DNA of 64,000 nucleotides from Acidobacteriota bacterium (lineage in GTDB: Bacteria > Acidobacteriota > Holophagae > Acanthopleuribacterales > Acanthopleuribacteraceae). Location: positions 1 through 64,000 of the forward strand of contig JACJWC010000020.1 in NCBI GenBank assembly GCA_020637335.1. The letters are read 5' to 3'. Position numbers and translations under genes: made by a program. Position 1 is the stretch's first letter. Every line of letters starts with the position of its first letter. This document shows, piece by piece, positions 25,387 to 34,303 of the stretch. The notes beneath the pieces were generated by a model that worked only from the letters and a program-made list of their open reading frames with translations, searched no databases and was not told the origin of the DNA.

Positions 25387-27990
25387 TTACATGGATCCAC
25401 AATCAAAATTGCCAAATTGCACCAGATCCAAAAGATCAATGTGGCCATTCCCATTGTAGTCATTAATGGCAACATTTTGATTTGGATCTAGCCAACGTGG
25501 ATACAGATCGCCCATTGAGAGCGAACCACAATGATCACATATAACGTTTTCGACGTAGTGAATGGACCAACTGTTCAAAGTACCCGTTTCTCCAGCAGAA
25601 GTATCCATAACATGCAAAGTCCAGGTGCCATCCTGGGGCTCACCTGAGAAGGCGGCCATGGATGCGGCAGGCGTTAAGGTCATCGGAAAATTCCCAATCA
25701 CGTTATTCGAACTGCCGCCCGCATGTAGGTAAAGCGCAACCTGCGTGCCACTCGGCGATTCCAAGTAGATTTCCAAATCACCACTGTAGGTGTGGGTGAT
25801 ATCGATATCTACAGAAAAACTGGGCAAAACAAAATGGTTTGTTCCCGTTAATGTCAGGGTGTCGCTCACCATGCCTTGATCGGGAATGGCAACTGCGGGT
25901 GAGCTTTGTGTCGTTTGAACCGTGCCATTGTCGCCAACCGGGACTGAAACAGGCAAGGAATACGTTTCCTGGGCAGTGGTGACAGTTAACAAAAACTCAA
26001 GCGGTTCGCCACACGTATTAGCCGCGCTTGTTGTGAAGGAAAAGGGCATCGAACCGGTGCCAGGGGCACCTGGGTTCAAATCGCTGTAACTAGCCGTGTT
26101 CTGGGTCACCGATACAAAAGGGCTTAATGCCGTCAATTGCGCCGAAATCCCGGTTGAAGGCCCATTCCCAACGTTCGTCAAGTCGATGTCCAGATCCACT
26201 TGGTCGCCTGGATCGACAACACCATTTCCACCACTATCGGTAATCGCCAACGAGTCTAGGGCGAGCTCAGGAATGAGGGTAATGTTGAAGCTATTGAATT
26301 GTCGCGCAAAAATGCGTGCATGGGGTCCATTGGGTTGTAGCGTCTTGGCAGCCTGCACGATCAAATTGCCCAAATCCCGCATTTTTGCACCAGCTGCCAA
26401 TCCAAAATGCGCTTCCAGAACAATTTGATCCACACTGTCCCGAGTACCACCGGCCTGCAGAATTTGTATCAAGGCCTGGTACAAGGGCGTAGACCACAGT
26501 TCATCACCCAAAACCCCCATCCAGGAGGAATGCGCGCCATAGTTATGGGCAAAATCGTATTTTGGGCCGGGCGTTAAATTGAGGATTCGTCCGCTCCAAC
26601 AGGTGTTGGGCGTGGGACCATATGCATCCCAGGGAAAAGCCCACTCCGGCCGAAATACCGGGCCGTTGGGGCTCACATACTTATAGGACCCAGCCCAAAA
26701 GTCACCAAATCCCTCACCCATTGCACCCGTATCACCGCCGGACCAGTTGCTGCCATTAATGCCAAAGTGAATGGCGTGCCCGTATTCATGCAGAATGACA
26801 AATTGGTCCTCATTGTCGTCCACACAACCATGACCAAAGGCCAGTCGGTTGGGTCCCGAAAGGTAATGCGAGTTATCCTCCCCATTAAACCCATCCGAGT
26901 CCGCACCAATCGATAGTTCTTGAATCCCGGTCGCACCAGTAAAACCCAGACTCTGGATATGCCTTTGACTCTGGTCAATGTGGAAATAGGTCATCGCATC
27001 GTTAAATGCATTATTGCCGCGCTGGAACCCACTCCAGTTACCATTGTTCGTTGTGCTTGGCGGCGTTGCCGGCGGTTCGAAGTCAATAATCTGAACCCAC
27101 GGACCGACAAGGCTAAAAGTGCCGGCGTTATTGGTGATATCGAGAAGTGTCCGTGGGAAATAGGCGTTGGTGAACGCGGAAGCCGGACTTGTATCAACCA
27201 GGGTTTCGTCTTTGAGGCTAGTCCGCGGATCGGGATCAAACAGGGAGGCCTGACCCATAGCCAGGACGGCGGCTTTCATTTCAGATTGCGCAGCCTGGCG
27301 CCGCCTAAAACGATTGAGTTCAGAATCTCGATTGAGAAAAGGTCCTTCCGTTCCCAATTCAACCTGCACCGGCTTCCGCGTCAAAGCTGTATCGCGCCAG
27401 CTCAGGATTTCCCCCGTTTGTGCATCAATGACATGCTCCCAATAGCCAAAAGGCTGTTCCACGAAGATTTGGTTGACATAAGACAAAATGAACGAACCGT
27501 CCTGGGGAACAAACACCAACTGGGAAGTTGGCAGCTCCAATAGGGGACCCGTGACACCGAGATGGGACCATGCCAATTCATATGCATCATCCTCAGTTAA
27601 AAAAGCCATTTGGCTGCGAAATCTTTCGGGAACCGGGAAAACATTATTGCTGACCTGATAAACAGACCCATCCTGGTAGGCCAGACTTACAACGATCTGG
27701 CCTGACCAAACGGGTACCCCATCCAACATCTGCTGAAAGGCATAATGCGAACCGACTAAACTGTGTTTTACCCCAGCAAAACGCAACTGATTCAAGTCAT
27801 CGATGCCATATTTCACGGCATTTTGAGCCAGGTAAGCCCATGCCGCATCCAAGCCCTGGCCAGCCACTTGGTCCCGCTTGTTCCATTCCAAGCGCGGTGT
27901 TTCTCTGCCATCCACGTGGTTGGCCGAAAAATCTTGGCCAAATGCCAAAGGCATCCCGATTAAACACAGAAATATCCTAAACCTTGTCAT
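25387..27990 (-). CDS. Secreted M36/M4-type zinc metalloprotease with P domain and EF-hand tail
   Basis: About 867 residues from ATG 27990, which has AGAGGAGG just upstream and starts a clear signal peptide (FRIFLCLIGMPLAFGQ); a longer frame to 28086 lacks these signals. A propeptide region follows, with FTP/PepSY-like text (YAFQQMLDGVPVWSGQIVV and WEHVIDAQTGEIL). The catalytic domain carries the zinc motif HEYGHAIHFG and the third-ligand region GEGFGDFWAG, as in fungalysin-like M36 proteases. After the protease come a CARDB-like segment (ELALDSLAITDSGGNGVVD) and a proprotein-convertase P domain (DIDITHTYSGDLEIYLESP, ending GTLNSWSIHYV). The C terminus has an EF-hand/dockerin-like loop, DYNGNGHIDLLDLV. 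The enzyme is exported and probably degrades extracellular protein. It is transcribed alone. Confidence 0.9.
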   Translation of the reverse strand: MTRFRIFLCLIGMPLAFGQDFSANHVDGRETPRLEWNKRDQVAGQGLDAAWAYLAQNAVKYGIDDLNQLRFAGVKHSLVGSHYAFQQMLDGVPVWSGQIVVSLAYQDGSVYQVSNNVFPVPERFRSQMAFLTEDDAYELAWSHLGVTGPLLELPTSQLVFVPQDGSFILSYVNQIFVEQPFGYWEHVIDAQTGEILSWRDTALTRKPVQVELGTEGPFLNRDSELNRFRRRQAAQSEMKAAVLAMGQASLFDPDPRTSLKDETLVDTSPASAFTNAYFPRTLLDITNNAGTFSLVGPWVQIIDFEPPATPPSTTNNGNWSGFQRGNNAFNDAMTYFHIDQSQRHIQSLGFTGATGIQELSIGADSDGFNGEDNSHYLSGPNRLAFGHGCVDDNEDQFVILHEYGHAIHFGINGSNWSGGDTGAMGEGFGDFWAGSYKYVSPNGPVFRPEWAFPWDAYGPTPNTCWSGRILNLTPGPKYDFAHNYGAHSSWMGVLGDELWSTPLYQALIQILQAGGTRDSVDQIVLEAHFGLAAGAKMRDLGNLIVQAAKTLQPNGPHARIFARQFNSFNITLIPELALDSLAITDSGGNGVVDPGDQVDLDIDLTNVGNGPSTGISAQLTALSPFVSVTQNTASYSDLNPGAPGTGSMPFSFTTSAANTCGEPLEFLLTVTTAQETYSLPVSVPVGDNGTVQTTQSSPAVAIPDQGMVSDTLTLTGTNHFVLPSFSVDIDITHTYSGDLEIYLESPSGTQVALYLHAGGSSNNVIGNFPMTLTPAASMAAFSGEPQDGTWTLHVMDTSAGETGTLNSWSIHYVENVICDHCGSLSMGDLYPRWLDPNQNVAINDYNGNGHIDLLDLVQFGNFDCGSM

Positions 27991-28404
27991 ACATCCTCCT
28001 CTAAAATGTACCCCTATCTTAGAAACGCAGTGCTGAGAATGGAAGCACCCAATCCCTTTTTGCCCAAATTTCAAAAAAACACCCACATCAGCTACAAGCG
28101 TGTTGCCTCAGAAACCAGCTCCGGCGGTCGCTATTTCGATGGCGACCAACCCCGCCCGCACAAACAAAACCCGTAGCAAGCGAATCCCACCCCAAGCTGT
28201 TAAATTTAATACCAAACCCCGTCATTATCCGGCATCGAACGGTCCCACCTCTTGCCGGCGACTGAGAGCCCATCCACCTAGGTAGATGGGTTAAGAGCAG
28301 CACCGGGTTGGAGCACTTCACGAAGGAGATGCCTTTCAAGCCCATCCTCACAAAAAACGACCACACGTTTTTCAAACCACCGTTTTAAGGAGGGGCACCC
28401 TTGC
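27991..28404. other. Intergenic region with near-perfect palindrome at 28269-28290
   Basis: About 410 bp upstream of the metalloprotease with no supportable gene. The first part should carry its promoter. At 28269-28290 there is a 22-bp near-palindrome with arms CCCATC and GATGGG around a central CCTAGG; one base pair is mismatched. It lies about 115 bp from the decayed transposase and may be a remnant element end. Confidence 0.45.
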
Positions 28405-29362
28405 TATTTCAACACAGCAGATGGCTGCCCTCATGGCCAACAACGACGAGCCGTAATCGAACCCATCCGGCAGGCAAGGCAACTCGGCTGCTCCATCCGT
28501 CTTTCCTGCCAATCCATTGAATTAGCGCGTTCAACCTATTACTCCTGGCTGAATCCAATGCCTAAATCGAATGGTTCCAATGGGAAACGGGTCGCCAACC
28601 GATTAACTCAAGAAGAGCGCGATCAGTTGCAAACACTGCTTTTTGATCCCCTTTATGCGGATCTCAGTGTTTTCCAGCTTTATTGGCACGCTTTTAATCA
28701 AGGTCGGTTCATGGCCTCCTTGAGCACGTTTTACCGCATCGCCAAGTCCATCCAGGCATCCGGTGACCGTCGCCCGCTTGCCACGCATCCCAAACGCACC
28801 CCGCCGATCCTGCTGGCCACCGGGGTTAACCAGGTTTGGTGTTGGGATATTACCCGTCTGCCGGGACATGTGTGCGGCCACCACTATTTCTTGTTTGCCT
28901 TGATTGATTTGTACAGTCGCTTCGTCATTGGTTGGATGTTGGCCACCAAGGAGAATGCGGAGTTGGCCTGCCACTTTTTAAGGGAAAATATTCGCCACAC
29001 CCAACGGGATTTTCCCATTCAGCACCTGGTTAACCATTAACCATTCCGATCGGGGCGCACCCATGATGGCATCTTCCACCCTTGATTTCCTCTGTTCGAG
29101 TGGTATCAAGGTGAGCTTCAGCCGGCCGAGGGTCAGCGATGATAACCCCTTTATTGAATCTCTTTTCAAAACCCTCAAATACACGCCCAGCTACCCGGGA
29201 TTCTTTTTAAACCAAGCCGAAGCGGATACCTGGCTGCACCAATTCACCCAGCGATATCACCATCTTCCGCACAAGGGTCTCAATGGCTACACGCCCTACC
29301 AAGCTTATACTTCTCAATGGGTTCCAATCTTTCAAAACCGCCAGGCAGCACTTGACCTCTAA
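28405..29362 (+). pseudogene. Frameshifted IS3-type transposase (DDE/rve)
   Basis: Two frames together encode one IS3-group transposase. The first (ATG 28558 or earlier; frame open from about 28400) gives QVWCWDITRLPGHVCGHHYF with the first catalytic aspartate and LIDLYSRFVIGWML. The second gives HSDRGAP with the second aspartate, VSDDNPFIESLFKTLKY with the glutamate, and the usual C-terminal NGYTPYQAY. The break lies at a 7-bp tandem duplication, TAACCAT TAACCAT, at about 29029-29045, which shifts the frame by +1; removing one copy restores a continuous protein. A preceding orfA is not recognisable. The element is therefore dead, and its ends were not found. Confidence 0.85.
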
Positions 29363-29635
29363 TATCAAAAGTATCCTGCCCGTTTTTCAAAACCGCCCAA
29401 GGCGAAACCCTTACCCAACATGGTTTCCATCAACGTCCATACCGTCAAAACCCACATGGACTGGCCCCACCCAACACATCTAAACCCATTTCCGCCCCAA
29501 GTCCACTGCCCAAAACAAGCAGATTCAGGCATTGCTACACTCATTTCAAATACAACTGTGTCCAATTTCCCTTGACACCTTCCGCTCCCTCGGAAAAGAG
29601 GACACATGAGACTATAGAACGGGGGAAAACAAGAA

Positions 29636-29917
29636 ATGAGCAAAAAGTATACGGATTAATTTAAGGGTGAAGCGGTGAAGCTGGTTAAAAACCAAGGATA
29701 TAGCGTTTCAAAAGCAGCGGAAAGCTTAGGGATTTCCTGGCCGACCCTGGATAAATGGATCAAGGCCTTTGACCAGGAAACGGGGTCGGAGTTTGGTGGA
29801 AATCCGTTTGAGATGCAGCGGGAACTCAGGCGGCTAAGGGAAGAAAACCGTCAGTTGAAAATGGAGCGCGAAATCCTAAAAAAGGCGACGGCCTTCTTCG
29901 CCAAGGATCTGAAGTGA
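29636..29917 (+). pseudogene. IS3 orfA with early nonsense codon
   Basis: Starting at ATG 29636 the protein reads MSKKYTD, then a TAA at 29657-29659 where the related copy near 38640 has GAA (glutamate), then continues FKGEAVKLVKNQGYSVSKAA. Past the stop the HTH_Tnp_1-type helix-turn-helix and the C-terminal leucine-zipper region (LRRLREENRQLKMEREIL) are intact. The run AAAAAAG at 29878-29884 is the usual IS3 slippery site for -1 frameshifting into orfB. The nonsense codon should abolish normal OrfA and OrfAB unless translation restarts downstream. Confidence 0.85.
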
Positions 29918-30498
29918 AGTACCGCTTCATTCAGATGCAAAGCAAGGCATATCCCGTTGAGGTACTGTGCAGGGTAATGCGTGTAACCCGCAGTCGTTAT
30001 TACCTTTGGAGGAAAGGAGTGCCTGGGAAAAGGGAGATTGCCGACCTGAAACTGGTTGCATCCATTCGTGAAATCCAGCAGCAAACCCATGGGGTTTATG
30101 GCAGCCCGCGCGTCACCTTGGCACTGCGAAATCGCGGTCAAACAATTGGAAAAAATCGGGTGGCGAGGGTAATGCGCCTTCACGGTATCCAAGCCAAAAC
30201 CGCCCATAAATATAAGGCGACAACCGACAGTCAGCATGGCTTACCCGTCGCCCCCAATTTGTTGGAAAGATCTTTTGCTGTTGGGCAAGAACAGTCGGTT
30301 TGGGTCAGCGATATTACCTATATTTGGACCCGCGAAGGCTGGTTGTATCTATGCGCAATCCTGGAGCTATCGACCCGAGCGATTCTAGGGTGGTCGATTC
30401 AGCCACGCTTGACCAGGTACCTGGTTTTAAATGCTTTAAACATGGCGTGCTACCGGAGAAAAGATCAGTTCCTCTCCACCGCACTAATTGAGTTAAAG
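29914..30498 (+). pseudogene. IS3 orfB transposase, 3'-truncated
   Basis: It starts at GTG 29914, overlapping the orfA stop by 4 bp. The N-terminal HTH_21-like region (HGVYGSPRVTLALRNRG) and the start of the integrase core are present: WVSDITYIWTREGWLYLCAI with the first catalytic aspartate and LELSTRAILGWSI. Sequence similarity ends around 30490, before the second aspartate (HSDRG) and the glutamate. The remaining codons up to 30594 are antisense to the subtilase gene. It cannot be an active transposase. Confidence 0.88.
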
Positions 30499-30499
30499 G

Positions 30500-32902
30500 T
30501 TAAAGCCCAATACAGGTCCAGATCTGCAGCATGTCCAGAATGGAAATTCGTAAATCCTGGTCATAATCATACGCCTCGACCAATGGCCAGTTGACCTGCC
30601 CTTCTGTTTGGCCAAACACGGGATAGAGCGACTCTAAATCAGCAAAGTCAAGGACCATGTCCTCATTCACATCCATGGCCGGAACAACGACTGTGTATTG
30701 GGAAGTGAGCATGCAGCTCCCACCTGTATCGCTGATTGTCAGTGTGTAAGTGGTTGTTTCAGTTGGGGTTGCCATGGTCGTCAGGCTATTCGGGTTTGAC
30801 AAACCGGCGGTTGGCATCCAGGAAACAACGTCCGGCGAGCACCCGACCGGGGTGCCTGTCAGTTCCATGGACTCGCCCCAACAAGTAATCGCACCCGAGG
30901 TTTCAATCGCCAATTGCGCGGATGCAACCAAATCGCCTGTCGCGGCTAGGGCAAAGCCTTGTAATCCAACATTGACGTCGGTGCCCACGACTTCGATGGT
31001 CCATTGGCCGGGTGTGGGGTTATCAACCCACACCTGTTCCACATTGTTAATAGGGTCAGGGCCACCACCGGTCATGGAGTGACCGGATGCAAACACATTG
31101 CCCAAATAAAAAGTGGTGCCATCCGGCTCTGTCACGATCAAATCCAAATCATTACTGACCGGACTACTGGTTCCCGCCGTCGCAGGCGGTGCGGTGAATA
31201 CCATACACACTCTTAAGGGTTCCGACCCACTTGAAACTTGGATCTGAAAAGTTTCTGTTTCAGATTGCGCGAGGCCTTCAGCGTTTCGATGGTCCTGAAC
31301 CCATAAGTGCGCGTTGTCACCGGCAAAATAGAGGCTGCGATCCAAATTGATCCGGCCCCATCCTTCAACATTGTTCGGAATGGGTGTATCCAGGAATCCG
31401 CCACCGTTGGGGGTGTCCTCCAGCATATTGACCGTACCCACCATGAGGGTTGCTTTGAGCAGCGCCCCACTGGGAATCAGACTGTCACCTGGAACGGCCA
31501 GTCCGGTTGGGTAATAGCCCTCACGAAAATACTGGCGAACCAGGGCTGCCGCACCAGCCGTCACCGGGGTGGCCATGCTTGTCCCACACAAACTCGTCAT
31601 GCCGCAAGCTGAGTTGGCTTGGGCCGAGGAGGTGCTACAACCGGGTGCAAACACTTCGGGCTTGCGACGACCATCCAGGATCGTTGGACCCGACCGACAC
31701 GAACCATGGCGATTGGCAAAGGATGCCGGATTGGAAGAGCCCGCCTCGGTGGCCCCCACCGCCAAAACATTTAAAGCATTTTCCGGGCTGAGCAGCGGAC
31801 CCAGGGGAAAGGATGAGTCGTTCATGCAGGCGAACAAGACCAGGTTGTCCTCGTTGTTGTACATGAAAGTGTCGATATCTTCACAATCCTGGGTATAGGC
31901 AGTTGCCACAGGGCTACCGTCTACTTCGCCCCAACTGTTGGAGTGGATCCGCGCCCCCACCATATCGTGATTCACCAATACGGAAAGCAATTGACCTGAT
32001 TGATTATTCAGTCCCGTATGGAAGGCCAGTTTCGCTTCATAGGCCATGCCGGCACCGCTTAACTGACCATTTTGGTTTTTTCCGGCAACAGAGCCGGCCA
32101 CATGGGTTCCATGCGAATTTGCACTGCCCATGCTGTCCAGAGCAACAACCTTTCGGTGCGTGGGCCCAATCGGGTTTGCATCTAGGAAGAGGCAATGGTT
32201 AATGTCCATCCGGCCATCAATGACGCCGACAATTTCACCTTCCCCGTGGATGCCAGCGTCATAGACAGGCGTGTCCATGGTGACATTGTTGGGGTCGTCA
32301 TAAGATTGAATAATCCAACGACTTCGATCATTGCGGTCTTCTCTCCGCGGGACAGGTGCAATCCACGCAACTTCCGGTAAGCGCGCCACGGCCTGAACCC
32401 ATTCGGACGTTGCACCGACCACTTCGACCCGCTGGATGCCCAACAAATCAATCCAACTCTGAACCAGGGCACCCGTTTGACTCAAAAAGTTATTGACTGG
32501 GCCCGGATCCTGGTCTGCGTGTAAGCGAATGGAAAGCAAAGGCAGTGGCCCTGCACCCAACAAGGCAGGATGAATCTTGTAGGCAGGATGGTACGGTTGG
32601 AAATAATCAATTTCCGGACGGGAGATTTGCAACCCACGCGGAACTTGCACCAACCAAGCCTGATCCGGAATATAGCCCAAAAATTTCACGCCTTGACCAG
32701 CCAATTCGGCCTTAAGGGTTTGTGAAAAATGAGCGCGACTGTGAACCAAAAAGATTTGGAAAGGTCGGAATGCTGAGGTTTCTTCGCGCAGTGCCGGATC
32801 GATGCTTGGCTCCCCCAGCCGGACATCGATCGGATACGTCAGCAAATGGATCTCCGTATTTTCCTGGGCCTGAAAAAAAGCCCAAAACAAAAGAAAAGTC
32901 AT
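30500..32902 (-). CDS. Secreted S8 subtilisin-like protease with EF-hand tail
   Basis: About 800 residues from ATG 32902, which begins a short signal peptide (TFLLFWAFFQAQ) and has AAGGGG upstream; an ATG at 32926 is also in frame. An N-terminal prodomain (to about residue 205) is followed by the catalytic domain: aspartate in VGVIDGRMD, histidine in SHGTHVAGSVAG, and serine in LCGTSMATPVTAGAA. Downstream comes a P-domain-like beta region (NDLDLIVTEPDGTTFYLGN and PGQWTIEVVGTDV). The C terminus has two EF-hand/dockerin-like loops, DVNEDMVLDFADL and DYDQDLRISILDML, similar in style to the metalloprotease tail at 25.4 kb. The stop lies directly against a truncated IS3 element. It is probably an extracellular protease. 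Part of its prodomain is repeated as a fragment at 25220-25342. Confidence 0.92.
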   Translation of the reverse strand: MTFLLFWAFFQAQENTEIHLLTYPIDVRLGEPSIDPALREETSAFRPFQIFLVHSRAHFSQTLKAELAGQGVKFLGYIPDQAWLVQVPRGLQISRPEIDYFQPYHPAYKIHPALLGAGPLPLLSIRLHADQDPGPVNNFLSQTGALVQSWIDLLGIQRVEVVGATSEWVQAVARLPEVAWIAPVPRREDRNDRSRWIIQSYDDPNNVTMDTPVYDAGIHGEGEIVGVIDGRMDINHCLFLDANPIGPTHRKVVALDSMGSANSHGTHVAGSVAGKNQNGQLSGAGMAYEAKLAFHTGLNNQSGQLLSVLVNHDMVGARIHSNSWGEVDGSPVATAYTQDCEDIDTFMYNNEDNLVLFACMNDSSFPLGPLLSPENALNVLAVGATEAGSSNPASFANRHGSCRSGPTILDGRRKPEVFAPGCSTSSAQANSACGMTSLCGTSMATPVTAGAAALVRQYFREGYYPTGLAVPGDSLIPSGALLKATLMVGTVNMLEDTPNGGGFLDTPIPNNVEGWGRINLDRSLYFAGDNAHLWVQDHRNAEGLAQSETETFQIQVSSGSEPLRVCMVFTAPPATAGTSSPVSNDLDLIVTEPDGTTFYLGNVFASGHSMTGGGPDPINNVEQVWVDNPTPGQWTIEVVGTDVNVGLQGFALAATGDLVASAQLAIETSGAITCWGESMELTGTPVGCSPDVVSWMPTAGLSNPNSLTTMATPTETTTYTLTISDTGGSCMLTSQYTVVVPAMDVNEDMVLDFADLESLYPVFGQTEGQVNWPLVEAYDYDQDLRISILDMLQIWTCIGL

Positions 32903-33092
32903 ATCTAGCCCCTTTTTGACCCCCACAACCCGATTGGGTCAAAATGTCGGGGATCCCGATTCCTTCACATGTGCACGCAGGAAATCTCCGCCCGATTCTA
33001 ATACAAATTCATTAAGCCGACCTTAATAAATTAGTTCGCCAGAGAAGCACATCGAAGATCACCCATCAATCCAGATAACAAAAGAACGCAGC

Positions 33093-33480
33093 CTAGAATG
33101 TTTTGATGTGTTGACCGAGGACCGAAAACCGTTCGGGCCATGTGGATAGGTAGCCTTTGAAATGTTTTGGCATGCGTTGCTCGGCTACGGACCTGGCAAT
33201 GCGCCAAAAATCATTCCGAATGGATGCCGCCCGCGTTTTGGGATGGCTAAGGAGAGCAGGTTCTATGGTAGCGCCGGTTAATGGAGCGCGACGTAATGGA
33301 AAGAGCAGGCGCCACCGGGTCGACTCTTCCTCATTCGACCAGGATTCCACCCAATCGGGCCGGTTGCCCAAAATGACAGGCAGATGGTTACTCATGACGG
33401 CATAATCGCAGACAGCTGCAGCAAACACGCCAGCCAACGCCTTTAACCGCAACCAAATCCATTCCTTCGGATGAGAGACC
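33093..33480 (-). pseudogene. N-terminal remnant of a REP-associated (Y1-type) transposase
   Basis: On the minus strand the frame contains AAAVCDYAVMSNHLPVIL, then ESWSNEEESTRWRLLFPLR. This matches the N-terminal half of the longer REP-associated tyrosine transposases, whose usual text is VCAYAVMSNHYHVVL. The HUH metal-binding histidine pair (H-Y-H) has become H-L-P here. The protein stops before the region with the catalytic tyrosine. The C-terminal half of this family appears separately at 34304-34774 and 37808-38530. Codons upstream of 33480 come from palindromic repeats and are not part of the gene. Confidence 0.65.
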
Positions 33481-33502
33481 CGAAGGGTCGGGGTATCTTT
33501 AG

Positions 33503-33562
33503 CCTGGGGTTTTAACCCCAGGACAAGCGCAAACCACAACCCCAACCCCGGCAGGGGTTGTG
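33503..33562. repeat. REP-like palindrome pair, left of IS200-type transposase
   Basis: Two hairpins: CCTGGGGTTTTAACCCCAGG (33503-33522, arms perfect) and a second with CACAACCCC and GGGGTTGTG arms (33535-33562). The second ends 5 bp from the transposase stop codon. The same two palindrome types recur in mirrored order on the other side of the gene. Confidence 0.7.
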
Positions 33563-33566
33563 TCTA

Positions 33567-34019
33567 TTAATCGTCAAGGTAATGCGGGTCAAACATCACA
33601 TCATGTTTCAGCAGTAAACCAATCAATTCGTCCCTTGAGGTCTGGTTTCGGTGGTGTTCCTTTTGGTTACGCACATAAGCAATAACCTTGGACAGTTGGG
33701 ATGCGCTGACGCTGAATATGCCGTAACCCTTTTGCCAGGAAAAACGACCGTCCACCTTGTCATTGTTGTTAATCCATATAGTTGAATGTGCTTTTGTCCG
33801 TTTGAGTAGGTCCGGAATATCATGACTCGGTTTGAGTTTCACTACCAAGTGAATATGGTCTTCAACACCATCAATGGCCAACAACTGTCCTTTTTCACCT
33901 TGAATAATTCCTGTGATATAACGATAGAGCTCTGCTTCAAAATCCCCATGGATCATGGGATAACGATTCTTGGTGCAAAAAATAATATGGTAGAGCAAGT
34001 TTGAATAAGTGCCCGACAT
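33567..34019 (-). CDS. IS200/REP-associated Y1 transposase (RAYT-like)
   Basis: A complete 150-residue Y1-type (HUH) transposase starting at ATG 34019. The N terminus, YSNLLYHIIFCTKNRYPMI, is the classic IS200-like opening. The HUH motif is intact in GVEDHIHLVVKLKP. The single catalytic tyrosine is probably in LSKVIAYVRNQKEHH. Such enzymes nick and join single-stranded DNA at hairpins. The gene is bracketed by REP-like palindromes at 33503-33562 and 34187-34272 in mirror order, the arrangement expected of a RAYT with its substrate repeats or of an IS200-type element. No TnpB gene is present. Of the Y1-type genes in this region it is the only intact one, so it could still act on the repeats. 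Confidence 0.9.
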   Translation of the reverse strand: MSGTYSNLLYHIIFCTKNRYPMIHGDFEAELYRYITGIIQGEKGQLLAIDGVEDHIHLVVKLKPSHDIPDLLKRTKAHSTIWINNNDKVDGRFSWQKGYGIFSVSASQLSKVIAYVRNQKEHHRNQTSRDELIGLLLKHDVMFDPHYLDD

Positions 34020-34186
34020 AAGATTTCCAGAATATCCTTGTTGTCAAAATATCAATGTTTCGCAAAAATTTCAACCCATTATGGAATTAAAATTAACTTC
34101 AGTTTTTAGGCTCGTTCCTGGTGTTATTCCGCCTTGGCCTATCAGGGCATTTCTCTGCTCATTTTTTGGGATGCTCCCCCTCACAC

Positions 34187-34272
34187 AACCCCTGCCGGGG
34201 TTGCCCATTTCGTCTACGCCCTCAACCTGTGGTTAAAACCACAGGCTAAATAGACCCAGCCCCTTCGGGGCA
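34187..34272. repeat. REP-like palindromes, right of IS200-type transposase
   Basis: Three hairpins: CAACCCCTGCCGGGGTTG (34187-34204), CCTGTGGTTAAAACCACAGG (34227-34246, arms perfect), and GCCCCTTCGGGGC (34260-34272). The first two match the two palindromes at 33503-33562 in reverse order, so the transposase gene lies between mirrored repeat pairs. Confidence 0.7.
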
Positions 34273-34303
34273 TGATTGTTTGAGCGGCCCCTGTTGGTGC
34301 GGG

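Larger units (their letters stand above)
29573..30498 (+). mobile_element. Truncated IS3-family element
   Basis: The left end is placed at TGACAC near 29573. From GGAAAAGAGGACACATGAG (near 29592) to the orfA start the sequence is shared with the inverted copy at 38651-38706. The element carries orfA with a nonsense codon and a 3'-truncated orfB. Its right part and right inverted repeat are missing. The remaining DNA runs directly into the 3' end of the subtilase gene at 30500, so a deletion removed the rest. Confidence 0.8.

Noticed and set aside
26920..27543. Plus-strand frame of 207 codons opposite the metalloprotease
   Set aside because: It is antisense to the propeptide and catalytic domain of a well-supported gene, with no domain or start signal.
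28088..28375. Minus-strand frame of 95 codons upstream of the metalloprotease
   Set aside because: There is no ribosome binding site and no recognisable domain, and it runs across a palindrome. It is most likely non-coding.
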